DNA of 64,000 nt, taken from Smithella sp. Lineage in GTDB: Bacteria > Desulfobacterota > Syntrophia > Syntrophales > Smithellaceae. The position numbers were made by a program, and so were the translations under genes. The stretch covers positions 1 through 64,000 of the forward strand of contig JAGPFC010000015.1 of assembly GCA_018056685.1 (NCBI GenBank). Reading direction: 5' to 3'. The notes below the pieces were generated by a model, which ran no database searches, had not been told where the DNA came from, and worked only from the letters and a program-made list of their open reading frames with translations. Below are positions 25,839 to 34,993 of the stretch, piece after piece. Within the stretch, counting starts at the first letter, position 1. Each line of letters starts with the position of its first letter.

Positions 25839-26734
25839 TTATCGGGCAGGATAATATAAATAATTTATTCCGCTTCTGCTCTCTATCTTTTCCTGCAGCG
25901 CATCGCTGAAACGGCTTGCCGCCCCTTCCAGAAAATAATCAACAAATGATGCCCGCTTTTTGGAAGGATAAACCAGATCATATTTGCCTTCTCTGCCCGC
26001 TAATTTACCCGCCAGTTTGGCGGCTGATGCCAGATCGCCCAGTTGATCAACCAGTCCCAGCTCCTTGGCCTTTCGTCCTGAAAATACGCGACCATCCGCA
26101 ATTTCTATAACTTTTTCACGGGGGAGCTTCCTGTCTTTCACAATCACATCAACAAACTGATTGTAAATATCATCTACCAGTTCCTGAATAATGGCTTTTT
26201 CCTGCGACGTCATTTCTCTCAAGGGAGAACCGATATCCTTGTATTCGCCGCTTTTTACCACCGACGATTTCATTCCGATCTTTTTCAAGAGTTCCTCAAA
26301 ATTGGCGAACTGCATGATGGCGGAAATACTGCCCGTAATGGTTCCGGGATTCGCGACTATTTTATCCCCGGCGCATGCGACCAGGAGACCGCCGGAAGCC
26401 GCGATTGAACCCATTGAAACAACGACTTTTTTCGTCTTTTTCAGTTCAGTGACCGCATCATAAATTTCCTGGGAAGCCGCTACACCGCCACCGGGAGAAT
26501 CAACGCGAAGCACAACCGCCACGATTGAATCATCTCTGCCAAATTCATCCAGTTGCTCGCAAATTTCCAAAGAATCGGAAATCATTCCTTCAACAGTCAC
26601 TACCCCGATTTTATCTCTTAAGGAAAGCTGCTGCCTTGTCCCAGATTCAAACCGGCTTTATAAAAAGACATGTACAGTACCGTGCCCAGAATCAAAAGGA
26701 TTAATATTCCAAAAAACACGGGATGTTTTCTCAT
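25839..26734 (-). pseudogene. sppA: SppA signal peptide peptidase, interrupted by a -1 frameshift
   Basis: The gene starts with ATG at 26734, three bases after the rpsA stop, and encodes a membrane anchor (MRKHPVFFGILILLILGTV). The frame stops at TAA 26618-26620 after 38 codons. The next frame continues directly with LRDKIGVVTVEGMISDS and runs to 25839. This second part is a complete SppA core, with the nucleophile in SIAASGG and the lysine in SGEYKDIG. One base appears missing near TTTCCTTAAG (about 26618-26627). Initiation at an internal GTG (26600) would give a 253-residue protein without its membrane anchor. It is either a recent mutation or a sequence error; no standard slippery heptamer is visible. 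Confidence 0.85.
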
Positions 26735-26737
26735 TCT

Positions 26738-28510
26738 TTACTCGCCTTTTTGCTGAGTTCCGATCTTGACGTCCGCCAGCGCCCGGCCTAGGTTCGAACC
26801 CACATTCTCCGTATTATTGATATACTGATTATGGCTGCTCGAGGGAGGAGGTGGCGCAGGTGCCTCCATTTCCTTAATGCTTAACCTTATCTTCTTGGAT
26901 TTGGGATCGATGCTCTTGATCACAGCGGATACCGTATCTCCAATGGAATAGAGTTCTGAAGACGTCTTGACGCGTTTCTGGCTGATTTCAGAAATGTGCA
27001 CAAGACCTTCAATGCCGTCCTCAATTTCCATGAAGATTCCAAAATCCGTAAAATTCGTTATTTTCCCGGTCACAACACTGCCCGGTGTATATTTGTGCGA
27101 TAATTCGTCCCAGGGATTTTTTTCGATTTGTTTGATGCCCAGTGAAAATTTTTCATTTTCCACATCGATGTTTAAAACCACCGCTTCTACTTCCTGTCCC
27201 TTTTTGAAAAATTCCGACGGATGATTGACTCTGTGTTTCCAGGAAATATCGGATACGTGAATGAGTCCGTCAATATTTTCTTCGATCCCGACAAAAACAC
27301 CAAAGTTAGTAATATTTCGAACAACACCTTTCACAACCGTTCCCACAGGATATTTTTCCTTGAGTTTTTCCCATGGATTCGGTTTCGTTTGTTTGATGCT
27401 TAGGGAAATGCGTTTGCTTTGTGAATTGACCTCCAGAACCATGATCTGGATGACATCCCCGACATTCAATACTTTGGACGGATGCTTGATTTCACGGGTC
27501 CAGTACATTTCCGATATGTGGACAAGACCTTCTACGCCAGGTTCCAATTCCACAAAGACACCATAATCGGTAATGTTGACCACCTTCCCTTCGACAACTG
27601 CACCGATCGGGTATTTTTCATTAATATTTTCCCAGGGATTATCGATTAATTGCTTGAGCCCCAGAGACACCCTTTCTTTCTCTGGATCAAAAGAAAGAAC
27701 TTTTGTTTTAATCGTTTCACCTTTCTGGAACACATCAGAAGGTTTGACAATTCTTCCCCAGGAAATGTCGGTCACATGCAGCAGACCATCAATGCCGCCT
27801 AAATCAATAAAAACACCATAATCGGTAATATTTTTGATAACGCCCTCAACAATATTTCCTTCATGGATATTTTTCAGAATTTCCTGCTTTTCAGCCTCTC
27901 TTTCTAAAGCGACAATCGAACGACGTGACAGAACCACATTGTTGCGTTTACGATCATATTTCAGCACTTTAAAATCGAGAGTCTGACCGACAAATTTATC
28001 CAGATCCTTCACCGGACGAACATCAACCTGGGAACCGGGAAGAAAAGCCACAATGCCTATATCAACCGAAAGGCCTCCTTTCACTTTTTCCACGACCACC
28101 CCTTTGATCAGGGTATCATTTTCACAGGCATTTTTGATTTCGTCCCATACTTTGACTTTGGATGCCTTATCGCTGGATAACACCAGATTACCTTCCGAAT
28201 CTCTCCGGTCAATAAAAACTTCTATTTCATCACCAACAGCAATATTAATATTGCCCTTGGCGTCTTTGAGTTCATCAATTGGAATAAAGCCTTCAGTCTT
28301 CCATCCGACGTCAACCATGACTCTGTCATCTTTCAGCAGAACAACTTTGCCTGTTGCGATATCCCCATACTGAAACTGATTGAGGCTCTGTTCGTATAAT
28401 TCTTTGAAATTCATTTCTTCTTCTTTGACGGCCGTTGATTGATTTTTGGGTGACGATTGTTCATCAACCTCCTGCGGTTTTATTGAGTTTGCGTTGTTAT
28501 TGTTAACCAT
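26738..28510 (-). CDS. rpsA: 30S ribosomal protein S1
   Basis: A 590-residue S1 with six OB-fold S1 domains, the last four showing near-identical phrases such as ITDYGVFVELEPGVEGLVHISEM and NPWE. It unfolds and holds mRNA on the 30S subunit. The N-terminal 35 residues are polar and Asn/Gln/Ser-rich. A Pro/Ser-rich stretch (APAPPPPSSSHN) follows domain six. GGGGATAGG precedes the ATG at 28510. The gene sits between cmk and sppA, its common context. Confidence 0.97.
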   Translation of the reverse strand: MVNNNNANSIKPQEVDEQSSPKNQSTAVKEEEMNFKELYEQSLNQFQYGDIATGKVVLLKDDRVMVDVGWKTEGFIPIDELKDAKGNINIAVGDEIEVFIDRRDSEGNLVLSSDKASKVKVWDEIKNACENDTLIKGVVVEKVKGGLSVDIGIVAFLPGSQVDVRPVKDLDKFVGQTLDFKVLKYDRKRNNVVLSRRSIVALEREAEKQEILKNIHEGNIVEGVIKNITDYGVFIDLGGIDGLLHVTDISWGRIVKPSDVFQKGETIKTKVLSFDPEKERVSLGLKQLIDNPWENINEKYPIGAVVEGKVVNITDYGVFVELEPGVEGLVHISEMYWTREIKHPSKVLNVGDVIQIMVLEVNSQSKRISLSIKQTKPNPWEKLKEKYPVGTVVKGVVRNITNFGVFVGIEENIDGLIHVSDISWKHRVNHPSEFFKKGQEVEAVVLNIDVENEKFSLGIKQIEKNPWDELSHKYTPGSVVTGKITNFTDFGIFMEIEDGIEGLVHISEISQKRVKTSSELYSIGDTVSAVIKSIDPKSKKIRLSIKEMEAPAPPPPSSSHNQYINNTENVGSNLGRALADVKIGTQQKGE

Positions 28511-28618
28511 TAAACCTATCCCCCTGTTTTTTATAAAAGCTTATATTTTTTGCGACTTAACACACTGAATGTTAAATAGCAACATAAAATCAAGAAGCCT
28601 TGCAACTCGCGTTTTTTA

Positions 28619-29287
28619 TTATTTCTTTGAAATATTTGAAATAATTTTATCTACGACTCCTTCAATTGATAGATTGTCGGAATCGATCAGGATCGCGCCT
28701 TCCGGTGCTTTCAGGGGCGCTATAGCGCGCTGCGAATCCTGTTTGTCTCTTGCCTGCATATCTTTTTTAATGGATGCATACCCCGCGGCATCGTTTTTCA
28801 ACAAAAGTTCTTTGTGCCTTCTTTTGGTTCTTTCGTCCAGGCTCGCATCAAGGTAAAATTTGTAGTCGGCTTTGGGGAAAACAACGGAGCCCATATCCCT
28901 GCCTTCGGCGACAAGTCCACCCCGAACACCTGCTTCCCGCTGCAGATCCAGTAACTTCTCACGTACAATGGGGAAAGTGGAAATTTTAGATGCGGTCAGC
29001 CCCACTTCTTCTGTTCTGATTTTTCTTTCCACATCTTCCCCGTCCACATAAACCTTCATCTGACCGTGGACATTTTTTAAGTAAACTTCAGTGTTTGCAC
29101 ATAAATTTTCTAAAGACGCCGGATCATCAATGCTGATACCGGTCTTTAATGCCTTATAAGCTAAGGCTCTGTAAAGCGCTCCTGTGTCCAGATAAATATA
29201 ATTAAATTTTTTTGCCAATATTTTACTGATGGTACTCTTACCGGCTCCGGCGGGCCCATCAATGGTTATGATTGGTTTTTTCCCCAT
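28619..29287 (-). CDS. cmk: Cytidylate kinase
   Basis: A 222-residue NMP kinase phosphorylating CMP and dCMP. P-loop GPAGAGKST (about 11-19), the substrate region LDTGALYRALAYKA, and VAEGRDMGSVVFP with the LID segment RRHKELL are all present. It is transcribed ahead of rpsA, 108 bp away, and divergently from the M48 protease gene. The intervening 28511-28618 stretch is AT-rich leader sequence with no gene. Confidence 0.96.
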   Translation of the reverse strand: MGKKPIITIDGPAGAGKSTISKILAKKFNYIYLDTGALYRALAYKALKTGISIDDPASLENLCANTEVYLKNVHGQMKVYVDGEDVERKIRTEEVGLTASKISTFPIVREKLLDLQREAGVRGGLVAEGRDMGSVVFPKADYKFYLDASLDERTKRRHKELLLKNDAAGYASIKKDMQARDKQDSQRAIAPLKAPEGAILIDSDNLSIEGVVDKIISNISKK

Positions 29288-29332
29288 ATCAGATTATTCC
29301 TGTTATAACTGTCGAAGACTGCAAATGAATCC

Positions 29333-29361
29333 TTGTCTAATCATAATAAAAAAAGTAATAT
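29333..29361 (+). promoter_or_regulatory. Sigma-70-like promoter upstream of the M48 protease gene
   Basis: TTGTCT (29333-29338), a 17-bp spacer and TAATAT (29356-29361) lie 34 bp before the preferred ATG. The same TTG would be the start of a longer frame, which argues against that start. Confidence 0.5.
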
Positions 29362-29395
29362 AAGCGACAGTTCAATTCATTGTTGCGAAATATTT

Positions 29396-30805
29396 ATGCG
29401 TAAATTCATGCAAAAGCAATATATTTATTCCGCCGTTTTTATCTTTCTTTTATTGTTGAATATCAGCCCCTGTTTTGCTGCATTCACCATTGATGATGAA
29501 AAAAAACTGGGACGAGAATTTTACGATAAAATGCAAGAACACAGGCTGATCCTCAAGAATAAAGTTCTCAAAGATTATATCACCAAAATTGGCACCCGTA
29601 TTCTTGCCCAGTCAGAAAAAGCGCCTTTTAATTTTAATTTCTACGTTGTGAACAGTTCCGCCATCAATGCCTTTGCGACACCCGGCGGATACATTTACAT
29701 TAACAAAGGGCTGCTGTCCGCCGCTGAAAACGAAGCTCAACTGGCCGGTGTCATCGCTCATGAAATCGGGCATGCCAATGCGCGTCACATCGCCAGTATT
29801 ATTGAAAAGTCCCAAAAGTTGAACATGGCCGCGATCGCCGCAACGCTGGCTGGTATTTTTCTGGGCGGCGGAGGCGACACATCGGCCGCGATCGCCGCCT
29901 TTTCCCTCGCCGGTTCCAGCAGCATGACGTTGCGGTATATGCGGGAGCATGAAGAAGAAGCCGACCGTCTGGGGTTGGACTATCTCTTTCGCGCAGGTTA
30001 TGACCCGGGCGCAATGATTGATTTTCTCAAAATCATCAAACAACATGAATTTATATCGAAAACCATGCCTTCCTATCTACTGACTCATCCCGGCACCGAT
30101 AACCGGATTATCTATATGGATGCGCTGATTGCAACCCAATATCGTCAAACCGGCGCGAAAAATCTTATCGGTAACTTGATCAGAATTCAGACGGTTATTC
30201 CACTGGATTCTGCCGAACTGGACAAAAAAATCAAGGAACTGAAACGCTCTTTGCTAAACGGTCCTGACAACATTGATTTGCTTTATTATCTGGCCGTCAT
30301 GGAAGATCAAGCGGGGCAGACAGATGCCGCGCTTCAACATTACCAAAAGGCATTGCAACTGTCTCCCGATGACGAAGATATCTTGAGAAATATCGGTTTG
30401 ATTTATCTGAATAAGGGCAGAGTTGATCTGGCGCTGGAACACCTTTTGCGGATAAAAAATCCCCAGGATGAAACCGTGTTTGCCCTCGGCAAAGCCTATT
30501 TCGCAGCCGGCAACTATCCCAAAGCACTCGATCATTACCTGCGCCTGAAAGACAAAAACTTCGATGATTCGGACATTAACTACTTTCTGGCCATGACCAA
30601 CGGCAAACTGAATAAACAGGGCGACTTCCATTATTATTTCGGCGTCTATTTCAAAAATTCCCGCAAAAAAGAAAGCGCTTTATTTCATTTTCAGGAAGCC
30701 GTAAAATATTTTCCGAAAGACTCGGAACGCAGACAGGCGATTGATCAGGCCATCAAAGAATTATCGAAAGATGACCCGCGCGGGCGCCTCCGGAAGAAGC
30801 CCTGA
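29396..30805 (+). CDS. BepA-like M48 metalloprotease with TPR repeats
   Basis: About 469 residues from ATG at 29396. A signal peptide (ending near NISPCFA) is followed by an M48 domain with zinc motif HEIGHANARH and the third ligand in EHEEEADRLG. A C-terminal TPR region comes next (NIDLLYYLAVMEDQAGQTDAALQHYQKAL and following repeats). This is the architecture of BepA/YfgC, a periplasmic quality-control protease for outer-membrane proteins such as LptD. An open frame extends to TTG at 29333, but it overlaps a promoter and has no conserved sequence. Confidence 0.88.
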   Translation: MRKFMQKQYIYSAVFIFLLLLNISPCFAAFTIDDEKKLGREFYDKMQEHRLILKNKVLKDYITKIGTRILAQSEKAPFNFNFYVVNSSAINAFATPGGYIYINKGLLSAAENEAQLAGVIAHEIGHANARHIASIIEKSQKLNMAAIAATLAGIFLGGGGDTSAAIAAFSLAGSSSMTLRYMREHEEEADRLGLDYLFRAGYDPGAMIDFLKIIKQHEFISKTMPSYLLTHPGTDNRIIYMDALIATQYRQTGAKNLIGNLIRIQTVIPLDSAELDKKIKELKRSLLNGPDNIDLLYYLAVMEDQAGQTDAALQHYQKALQLSPDDEDILRNIGLIYLNKGRVDLALEHLLRIKNPQDETVFALGKAYFAAGNYPKALDHYLRLKDKNFDDSDINYFLAMTNGKLNKQGDFHYYFGVYFKNSRKKESALFHFQEAVKYFPKDSERRQAIDQAIKELSKDDPRGRLRKKP

Positions 30806-30887
30806 AAAGAATCTCTGGTGCGACTTGACTTTATGATGTCGTTTGCATATCTTAAAACCAAAAAGTACTGTTTAAGGAAATGAAACC

Positions 30888-31109
30888 ATGCCTATATACG
30901 AATTCAGATGCAAAAAATGCAAAAAAGTTTTTGAGAACCTGATCTTGTCTCCGGCGGAAGAAAAAGGCCTTTCCTGCCCCGAGTGCGGGGGAAAACAAGC
31001 TGAGAAAGTCATGTCTGTCTCTGCCAGAAGAAAGTCTAAAGGTTCATCAAGTTCAGCCGGCTCATCGTGTTCGGCTACCTCCTGTCCGCCAGGATGTTCA
31101 TGTCATTAA
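30888..31109 (+). CDS. FmdB-family zinc ribbon protein
   Basis: A 73-residue putative regulatory protein. The N-terminus MPIYEFRCKKCKKVFE and the second knuckle SCPECGGKQAEKV form the FmdB/CxxC zinc ribbon. The tail is Ser-rich and ends in five cysteines and a His (SCSATSCPPGCSCH), which might bind metal. Function in this family is poorly defined. AAGGAAATG precedes the ATG. Confidence 0.85.
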   Translation: MPIYEFRCKKCKKVFENLILSPAEEKGLSCPECGGKQAEKVMSVSARRKSKGSSSSAGSSCSATSCPPGCSCH

Positions 31110-31152
31110 AGGATTTTGATCCCGGTCTGAAATAATTTTCTCATCCCTTCTT

Positions 31153-31181
31153 TTGTATTGCTAAAAAATACTTAATACATT
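31153..31181 (+). promoter_or_regulatory. Promoter candidate for adk
   Basis: TTGTAT (31153-31158), a 17-bp AT-rich spacer and TACATT (31176-31181) lie about 40 bp before the GTG start of adk. Confidence 0.5.
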
Positions 31182-31224
31182 ATAAGGCTCAAAGTTTAAT
31201 TTTTTATGAAAGGAGTCTCACAAC

Positions 31225-31899
31225 GTGAACATTTTAATTTTTGGCCCCAACGGCAGCGGCAAAGGAACTCAAGGCGCAATCGTACAGAAGAAGTATGGCG
31301 TGCCCCATATTGAAACCGGAGTTATTTTCCGGCAGAATATTTCCAAGAAAACGCCTCTTGGAGAAAAAGCAAAAGCTTTTATCGACCGTGGCGAACTTGT
31401 TCCCGATGATATTACCATCCCGATGATTCTGGACCGTATCAAAGAAGATGATTGCAAAAAAGGATGGCTTCTGGACGGTTTTCCCAGAAACCTCGCCCAG
31501 GCTGAAGCACTGTGGGCGGCTCTGCAGAAAGAGAACATCAAACTGGATTATGTTATCGAAATAGAACTGGATCGCCAGATTGCCAAGAACCGCATCATGG
31601 GACGCAGGCTTTGCAAAACCGACAACAACCATCCCAACAATATTTTCATTGATGCGATCAAGCCCTCGGAAAAGGATGGCAAGATGGTTTGCCGCGTGTG
31701 CGGCTGCGAAGAGTTGTCCGCTCGCGCCGACGATCAGGATACGGCAGCCATTGATAAACGTCACGGCATTTATTATGACACCAAAACCGGCACACTGGCC
31801 GCGGTTAATTACTTCAAAGACAGAGTAAAAGTGATTTCCGTTGACGGCAGCGTTGGCGTGAAAGAAGTTACCGAAGATCTCATGAAAAAACTTTCCTAA
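31225..31899 (+). CDS. adk: Adenylate kinase
   Basis: A 224-residue enzyme that balances ATP, ADP and AMP. P-loop GPNGSGKGTQ (7-16), AMP-site IETGVIFRQNI, LDGFPRN and a LID region (about 120-180). The LID carries a CRVC...C arrangement and ends RHGIYYDTKTGTL, so this is the long-LID form. Only three Cys are evident where the structural zinc of Gram-positive enzymes uses four ligands. The start is GTG at 31225 after AAAGGAG. A terminator follows the stop. Confidence 0.93.
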   Translation: MNILIFGPNGSGKGTQGAIVQKKYGVPHIETGVIFRQNISKKTPLGEKAKAFIDRGELVPDDITIPMILDRIKEDDCKKGWLLDGFPRNLAQAEALWAALQKENIKLDYVIEIELDRQIAKNRIMGRRLCKTDNNHPNNIFIDAIKPSEKDGKMVCRVCGCEELSARADDQDTAAIDKRHGIYYDTKTGTLAAVNYFKDRVKVISVDGSVGVKEVTEDLMKKLS

Positions 31900-31921
31900 A
31901 CCGGTTGGAAAATAAATCAGT

Positions 31922-31956
31922 AAAAAGCCCCCCAGAACCTTTGGAGGGCTTTTTTT
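31922..31956 (+). terminator. Rho-independent terminator after adk
   Basis: AGCCCCCCA (31926-31934) pairs with TGGAGGGCT (31942-31950) with one C-A mismatch, then a T-run reaches 31956. It ends only 11 bp before the lepA ATG, so lepA either has a promoter inside adk or depends on read-through. Confidence 0.85.
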
Positions 31957-31967
31957 AAAGCAGCATT

Positions 31968-33764
31968 ATGGAACACATCAGAAACTTCAGCATCATTGCC
32001 CATATTGATCACGGAAAGTCCACACTGGCCGACCGTCTGATTCAATTCACCGGCGTCTGCAATGAAAGAAATTTTCAGGATCAGATCCTGGATAATATGG
32101 ACATTGAGCGGGAACGCGGTATTACCATCAAGAGCAATGCCATCTCCCTTCCCTATCGCGCTCATGACGGTAAGAATTACATTCTAAACCTGATTGACAC
32201 GCCGGGGCACGTTGATTTTTCCTATGAAGTCTCACGCTCGCTGGCCTCCTGCGAAGGTGTCCTCTTACTGATTGATGCCGCCCAGGGTGTACAGGCACAG
32301 ACACTGGCCAATCTGTATCTGGCACTGGAACATAATCTGGAAATCATCCCGATCATCAATAAAATTGACCTTCCGTCAGCCGATGTTGACCGGGTTCTGG
32401 AAGAAATTGATTCGGAACTGGGACTGGATCCCTTTACCCATATTAAATGTTCGGCCAAAGAAGGCATAGGTATCGAAGAAGTTCTGGAGGCCATCGTGCA
32501 GCGCATTCCCCCCCCCAAAGGGAATGCTGAAAATCCGTTGGCTGCGCTGATTTTCGATGCCAAGTATGATTCTTTTCGCGGCACGATCATTCACTGTCGC
32601 ATTTTTGAAGGCACCATAAAAAGCGGCGATATCATCAAGTTCATGTCCAACGGTGCAACTTATAAAGTTGAAGAAGTGGGACATTTTCTGCTGAATCGGG
32701 CCAAACGCGATAAACTATCCGCCGGTGAAGTCGGGTACATCATCGCCGGAGTGAAGACCGTATCAGATGTGCGCACGGGTGACACCATCACGCTTCAGGA
32801 CAGGCCCTGCTCCCAGCCCCTGCCCGGCTTCAAGGAAGTCAAACCCGTTGTTTTTGCCTCCATTTATCCGATCGCTTCCGACGACTACCAGGATCTGGCC
32901 GATTCGCTGGAAAAATATAAACTCAACGATGCTTCTTTTATTTATGAAAAGGATTCCTCCGCCGCGCTTGGTCAGGGCTTCCGTTGCGGCTTTTTAGGGC
33001 TGCTCCATCTGGACATTGTTCAGGAAAGACTGGAGCGGGAATTTGACCTCTCGATCATTCTTTCCGTTCCCAGCGTGCGTTACCGTTTCACGCTCAAAAA
33101 TAAAGAAGTTATCTATGTGGATAATCCCGCACATTATCCTGATCCGACCGATATTGATAAAGGTGAAGAACCCTACATTCGCTCCGCTATGATGCTGCCG
33201 GAACGCTACCTCGGAGCGGTCATGAAGCTTTGCATGGAGAAGCGCGGCACCAATTCCAACATGAACTATACAGGTCCCGGACGCGTGGAATTGTCTTATG
33301 AAATGCCGCTGTCCGAAGTGATTTATGATTTTTACGACCGCTTTAAATCAGTTACGCAGGGCTATGGTTCTTTCGATTATGATATCATTGATTACCGGGA
33401 AAGCAATCTGGTGCTGATGGATATTCTGGTCAACGGTGAAAAGGTCGATGCCCTTTCGCAGATTGTTCATCGCGATCGGGCACGTGCCAGAGCGCTTCTG
33501 GCCTGCGAACGTCTTAAAGATGAGATACCACGCCAGATGTTTAAAATAGCTATTCAGGGCGCCATCGGCGGAGAAATTATCGCCCGCACCACCATCGGAG
33601 CCTTCCGTAAGGATGTTACAGCGAAATGTTATGGCGGTGACATTACACGAAAGAGAAAGCTTTTGGAAAAGCAAAAGGCCGGCAAAAAGCGCATGAAGAT
33701 GATCGGCTCTGTCAGCATTCCGCAAAGCGCGTTTCTGGCAGTACTGAAATCCGACACGGATTAG
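31968..33764 (+). CDS. lepA: Elongation factor 4 (LepA)
   Basis: A 598-residue translational GTPase that back-translocates stalled ribosomes. G1 AHIDHGKST, G3 DTPGHVDF and G4 NKIDLP are intact, as are GFRCGFLGLLHLDI and the C-terminal domain with AIGGEIIARTTI and GKKRMK. No strong Shine-Dalgarno is visible because the adk terminator occupies the upstream DNA. A run of seven C (about 32509-32517) encodes part of IPPPKG without breaking the frame. Confidence 0.97.
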   Translation: MEHIRNFSIIAHIDHGKSTLADRLIQFTGVCNERNFQDQILDNMDIERERGITIKSNAISLPYRAHDGKNYILNLIDTPGHVDFSYEVSRSLASCEGVLLLIDAAQGVQAQTLANLYLALEHNLEIIPIINKIDLPSADVDRVLEEIDSELGLDPFTHIKCSAKEGIGIEEVLEAIVQRIPPPKGNAENPLAALIFDAKYDSFRGTIIHCRIFEGTIKSGDIIKFMSNGATYKVEEVGHFLLNRAKRDKLSAGEVGYIIAGVKTVSDVRTGDTITLQDRPCSQPLPGFKEVKPVVFASIYPIASDDYQDLADSLEKYKLNDASFIYEKDSSAALGQGFRCGFLGLLHLDIVQERLEREFDLSIILSVPSVRYRFTLKNKEVIYVDNPAHYPDPTDIDKGEEPYIRSAMMLPERYLGAVMKLCMEKRGTNSNMNYTGPGRVELSYEMPLSEVIYDFYDRFKSVTQGYGSFDYDIIDYRESNLVLMDILVNGEKVDALSQIVHRDRARARALLACERLKDEIPRQMFKIAIQGAIGGEIIARTTIGAFRKDVTAKCYGGDITRKRKLLEKQKAGKKRMKMIGSVSIPQSAFLAVLKSDTD

Positions 33765-33766
33765 CT

Positions 33767-33797
33767 ATTCTATTCCCTAAGTATGGTGAAATAGAAT
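33767..33797. other. Short hairpin overlapping the hemW ribosome site
   Basis: ATTCTATT (33767-33774) pairs with AATAGAAT (33790-33797), an 8-bp stem ending one base before the hemW ATG. The candidate ribosome site GGTGAA lies in the loop. It may modulate hemW translation; the stem is AU-rich and could be chance. Confidence 0.35.
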
Positions 33798-33798
33798 T

Positions 33799-34926
33799 AT
33801 GAAGATCGAAAAAGCCGGATTGTACATTCACTTTCCTTTTTGTTTGAGCAAATGCGGTTACTGCAGTTTCTACTCCATCAAATCCATTAGTCTCATCTCC
33901 GATTATGTCACGGCGCTGAAAAATGAAATCAGCTTTTACCGGAACAAATTCTCATCTTTCGACACGATTTATTTTGGAGGCGGAACTCCTTCACTGCTGA
34001 CGCCTGAACAGCTTATTGAAATACTTATATCAATATATAAATATTTCCATATTGATGCCGGTGCCGAAATAACCTTGGAGGCCAACCCAGGCGATATATC
34101 ATTGAAATATCTAATGAAATTGAGAAATATCGGCGTAAATCGCCTCAATATCGGCGTTCAGTCATTTAATGATAAAGTTTTAAATTTTCTCGGACGACGG
34201 CATTCCGTTAAAGAAGCCATTGCTTCGATCGAAGACGCAAGACAGACCGGATTCGATAATCTGGGAATAGATTTGATTTATGGAGTTCATGGAATGAGTT
34301 TCAAATCCTGGATTGATAATTTGCAACAAGCAGTCTTTTTCAGACCCGAACACATTTCCTGCTATCAGTTGTCACTCGGTGAAAAAACGCCTCTCTATTC
34401 GAAGTATTTCTTGAATAAATGGCATTTACCTTCTGAAAATACAGAACGAAAATTGTTTTTATCCACCTCCGATGAGTTGAAGCATGCCGGTTACATTCAT
34501 TACGAAGTTTCCAATTTTGCGCGTGAGGATAAATTCAGATCCCGCCATAATCAGAAATACTGGCGGCATATTCCTTATTTGGGTCTCGGACCTTCGGCAC
34601 ATTCCTTTCTGAATAACAAACGATGGTGGAATAAAGCCGCAGTCAAAACATACCTGCAAGATATCGCCGTCGGAAAAATGCCCGTGGAAAATTCAGAAAT
34701 ACTCTCATCAGAGCAACTGCAAATGGAGTCTCTGTTCCTGGGGATGCGCACGAAAGACGGTATCAACATTAAAAACTACAAAAAGCGGTTTGGCGTTGAT
34801 CTGTTATCAGTCAAAGGACCTATAATTCATGCACTCATAAAAGAAAAACTTGTTGAGTTCAGTAATGATTTTTTACGTCCGACCCTAAAGGGTATGGCTA
34901 TTGCGGACAGCCTCGCCCTTATTTAA
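33799..34926 (+). CDS. hemW: Radical SAM heme chaperone HemW-like protein
   Basis: A 375-residue radical SAM protein of the coproporphyrinogen dehydrogenase-like group. The cluster motif CLSKCGYCSF (about 14-23), IYFGGGTPSLL and the HemW-type VNRLNIGVQSFND are present, followed by the C-terminal HemN domain (GLGPSAHSF, LFLGMRT). HemW proteins bind heme and deliver it rather than oxidise coproporphyrinogen, and the position beside lepA is conserved in many bacteria. Starts with ATG at 33799. Confidence 0.92.
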   Translation: MKIEKAGLYIHFPFCLSKCGYCSFYSIKSISLISDYVTALKNEISFYRNKFSSFDTIYFGGGTPSLLTPEQLIEILISIYKYFHIDAGAEITLEANPGDISLKYLMKLRNIGVNRLNIGVQSFNDKVLNFLGRRHSVKEAIASIEDARQTGFDNLGIDLIYGVHGMSFKSWIDNLQQAVFFRPEHISCYQLSLGEKTPLYSKYFLNKWHLPSENTERKLFLSTSDELKHAGYIHYEVSNFAREDKFRSRHNQKYWRHIPYLGLGPSAHSFLNNKRWWNKAAVKTYLQDIAVGKMPVENSEILSSEQLQMESLFLGMRTKDGINIKNYKKRFGVDLLSVKGPIIHALIKEKLVEFSNDFLRPTLKGMAIADSLALI

Positions 34927-34993
34927 AATTAATCTTATTATTTATGTATCAGATATATGTATTTGATTTATAAAAACTATCTACAGACATTAT

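Noticed and set aside
26610-26630. Programmed -1 frameshifting in sppA.
   Set aside because: The site TTTCCTTAAG does not fit the X-XXY-YYZ heptamer and no downstream stem was evident; mutation or sequence error is simpler.
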